Below, piece after piece: positions 5,358 to 5,897 of a DNA stretch of 5,897 nucleotides. Where the stretch lies: NCBI GenBank assembly GCA_024636105.1, contig JAGXHO010000120.1, positions 1 to 5,897 on the forward strand, written 5' to 3'. Under the pieces are notes generated by a model. It was not told the origin of the DNA, ran no database searches, and worked only from the letters and a program-made list of their open reading frames with translations. Each line of letters starts with the position of its first letter. The first letter of the stretch is position 1. The position numbers and the translations under genes were made by a program. The DNA is from Trueperaceae bacterium. GTDB lineage: Bacteria > Deinococcota > Deinococci > Deinococcales > Trueperaceae.

Positions 5358-5897
5358 TGACGACCTCGACCCGAACCGCCCATGGGAAGGGGATCGCTTC
5401 GGTGACGCCCGCGAACCTGCGTCGCCGCTATCGGCGCGACCAGCTGATGGTCTTGCTGCTCGTGGTCGGCACCCTCGCGGTGTTGATCCCGCTCTTGATC
5501 ATCGTCTGGTACGTGGTCTCGCAGGGCTTCTCGGCGCTCACGCTCGAGTTCTTCACCGAGGACCTCGGCTCACCGGCGCGCGCCACGCAAGGGCGCCCGA
5601 CCGGCCTCGGCCACACGATCATCGGCACCATCGTGGTCGACGGGCTCGCGCTCCTCATCGCCGTCCCCATCGGCATCGGCGCCGGCATCATGCTCGCCGA
5701 GTTCCCGGATCATCCGCTCAACCCGCCGCTGCGCATCCTGAACGACACGCTCAACGGCATGCCGGCGATCCTCAAGGGCCTGCTCGCCTGGGCGCTCATC
5801 GTCAAGCCGATGGGCACCTTCTCTGGCCTGTCGGGCGGGGTCGCCCTCGCGTTCGTGATGCTGCCGATCGTCGCCCGCGCCACCGAAGGCGTTCTCC
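5357..5897 (+). CDS. pstA: Phosphate ABC transporter, permease subunit PstA (3' end beyond window)
   Basis: The first 180 codons of the second channel subunit are present, with no stop before the right edge. After a basic N-terminal tail (NLRRRYRRDQ, about 20-29) a membrane helix spans about 30-54. A periplasmic segment follows (FSALTLEFFTEDLG), then GLGHTIIGTIVVDGLALLIAVPIGIGAGIMLAEF (about 83-116), the standard start of the binding-protein-dependent permease domain. LNDTLNGMPAILKGLLAWALIV and GGVALAFVMLPIVARATEGVL match the PstA region usually reading G-V-P-S-I-V-x-G and LPVVxRTTEEML. The EAA loop and C-terminal helices are off the edge. The ATG overlaps the pstC stop by one base, and GGAAGGG seven bases upstream acts as ribosome binding site. 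pstB and phoU would be the usual next genes but are not visible. Confidence 0.93.
   Translation, partial: MTTSTRTAHGKGIASVTPANLRRRYRRDQLMVLLLVVGTLAVLIPLLIIVWYVVSQGFSALTLEFFTEDLGSPARATQGRPTGLGHTIIGTIVVDGLALLIAVPIGIGAGIMLAEFPDHPLNPPLRILNDTLNGMPAILKGLLAWALIVKPMGTFSGLSGGVALAFVMLPIVARATEGVL

Noticed and set aside
1..5897. tRNA, rRNA, CRISPR array, insertion sequence or attachment site
   Set aside because: No cloverleaf, long spaced repeats, transposase motif or terminal inverted repeats were seen on reading either strand.

Overview
The window is high-GC DNA (about 70% by eye) from a free-living bacterium. Three things point to a diderm lineage that initiates many genes on leaderless transcripts. 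Several start codons have a TANNNT -10 box ending only 4-7 bases upstream and no ribosome binding site. PstS has a plain type I signal peptide with no lipobox. Protein character also fits Deinococcota, possibly Truepera-like. The taxonomic call is inference from sequence style, not a database match.

Layout. On the minus strand from the left edge is the 5' part of a radical SAM gene of the HemN/HemW (coproporphyrinogen III oxidase-like) family, whose N-terminus is ambiguous because of a run of six G. Divergent from it is a complete FAD-dependent amine oxidase of the monomeric sarcosine oxidase / N-methyltryptophan oxidase family (770-1915). Next is a 250-residue protein with an N-terminal HEPN-like domain carrying an R-x4-H motif and two C-terminal CBS repeats (1950-2702). 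Then comes a 116-codon reading frame that looks like a decayed, internally deleted piece of an iron/phosphonate-type ABC permease (2737-3087).

The right half is a high-affinity phosphate uptake locus: pstS (3164-4249), a 15-bp perfect-stem terminator, pstC (4371-5357), and pstA overlapping pstC by one base and running off the right edge. PstS would capture phosphate in the periplasm and hand it to the PstC-PstA channel; the ATPase PstB and the regulator PhoU would be expected just beyond the window.

The main non-coding observation is three sets of NTG-starting repeats spaced exactly 11 bp apart. They lie before pstS, before pstC, and before the permease remnant. The spacing is that of PhoB-type Pho boxes, so the pst genes are probably induced by phosphate starvation, with pstS and pstC each having their own control region. 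The two most interesting loci for follow-up are these arrays and the HEPN-CBS protein, a possible nucleotide-sensing RNase-like protein with no described function that I can name.
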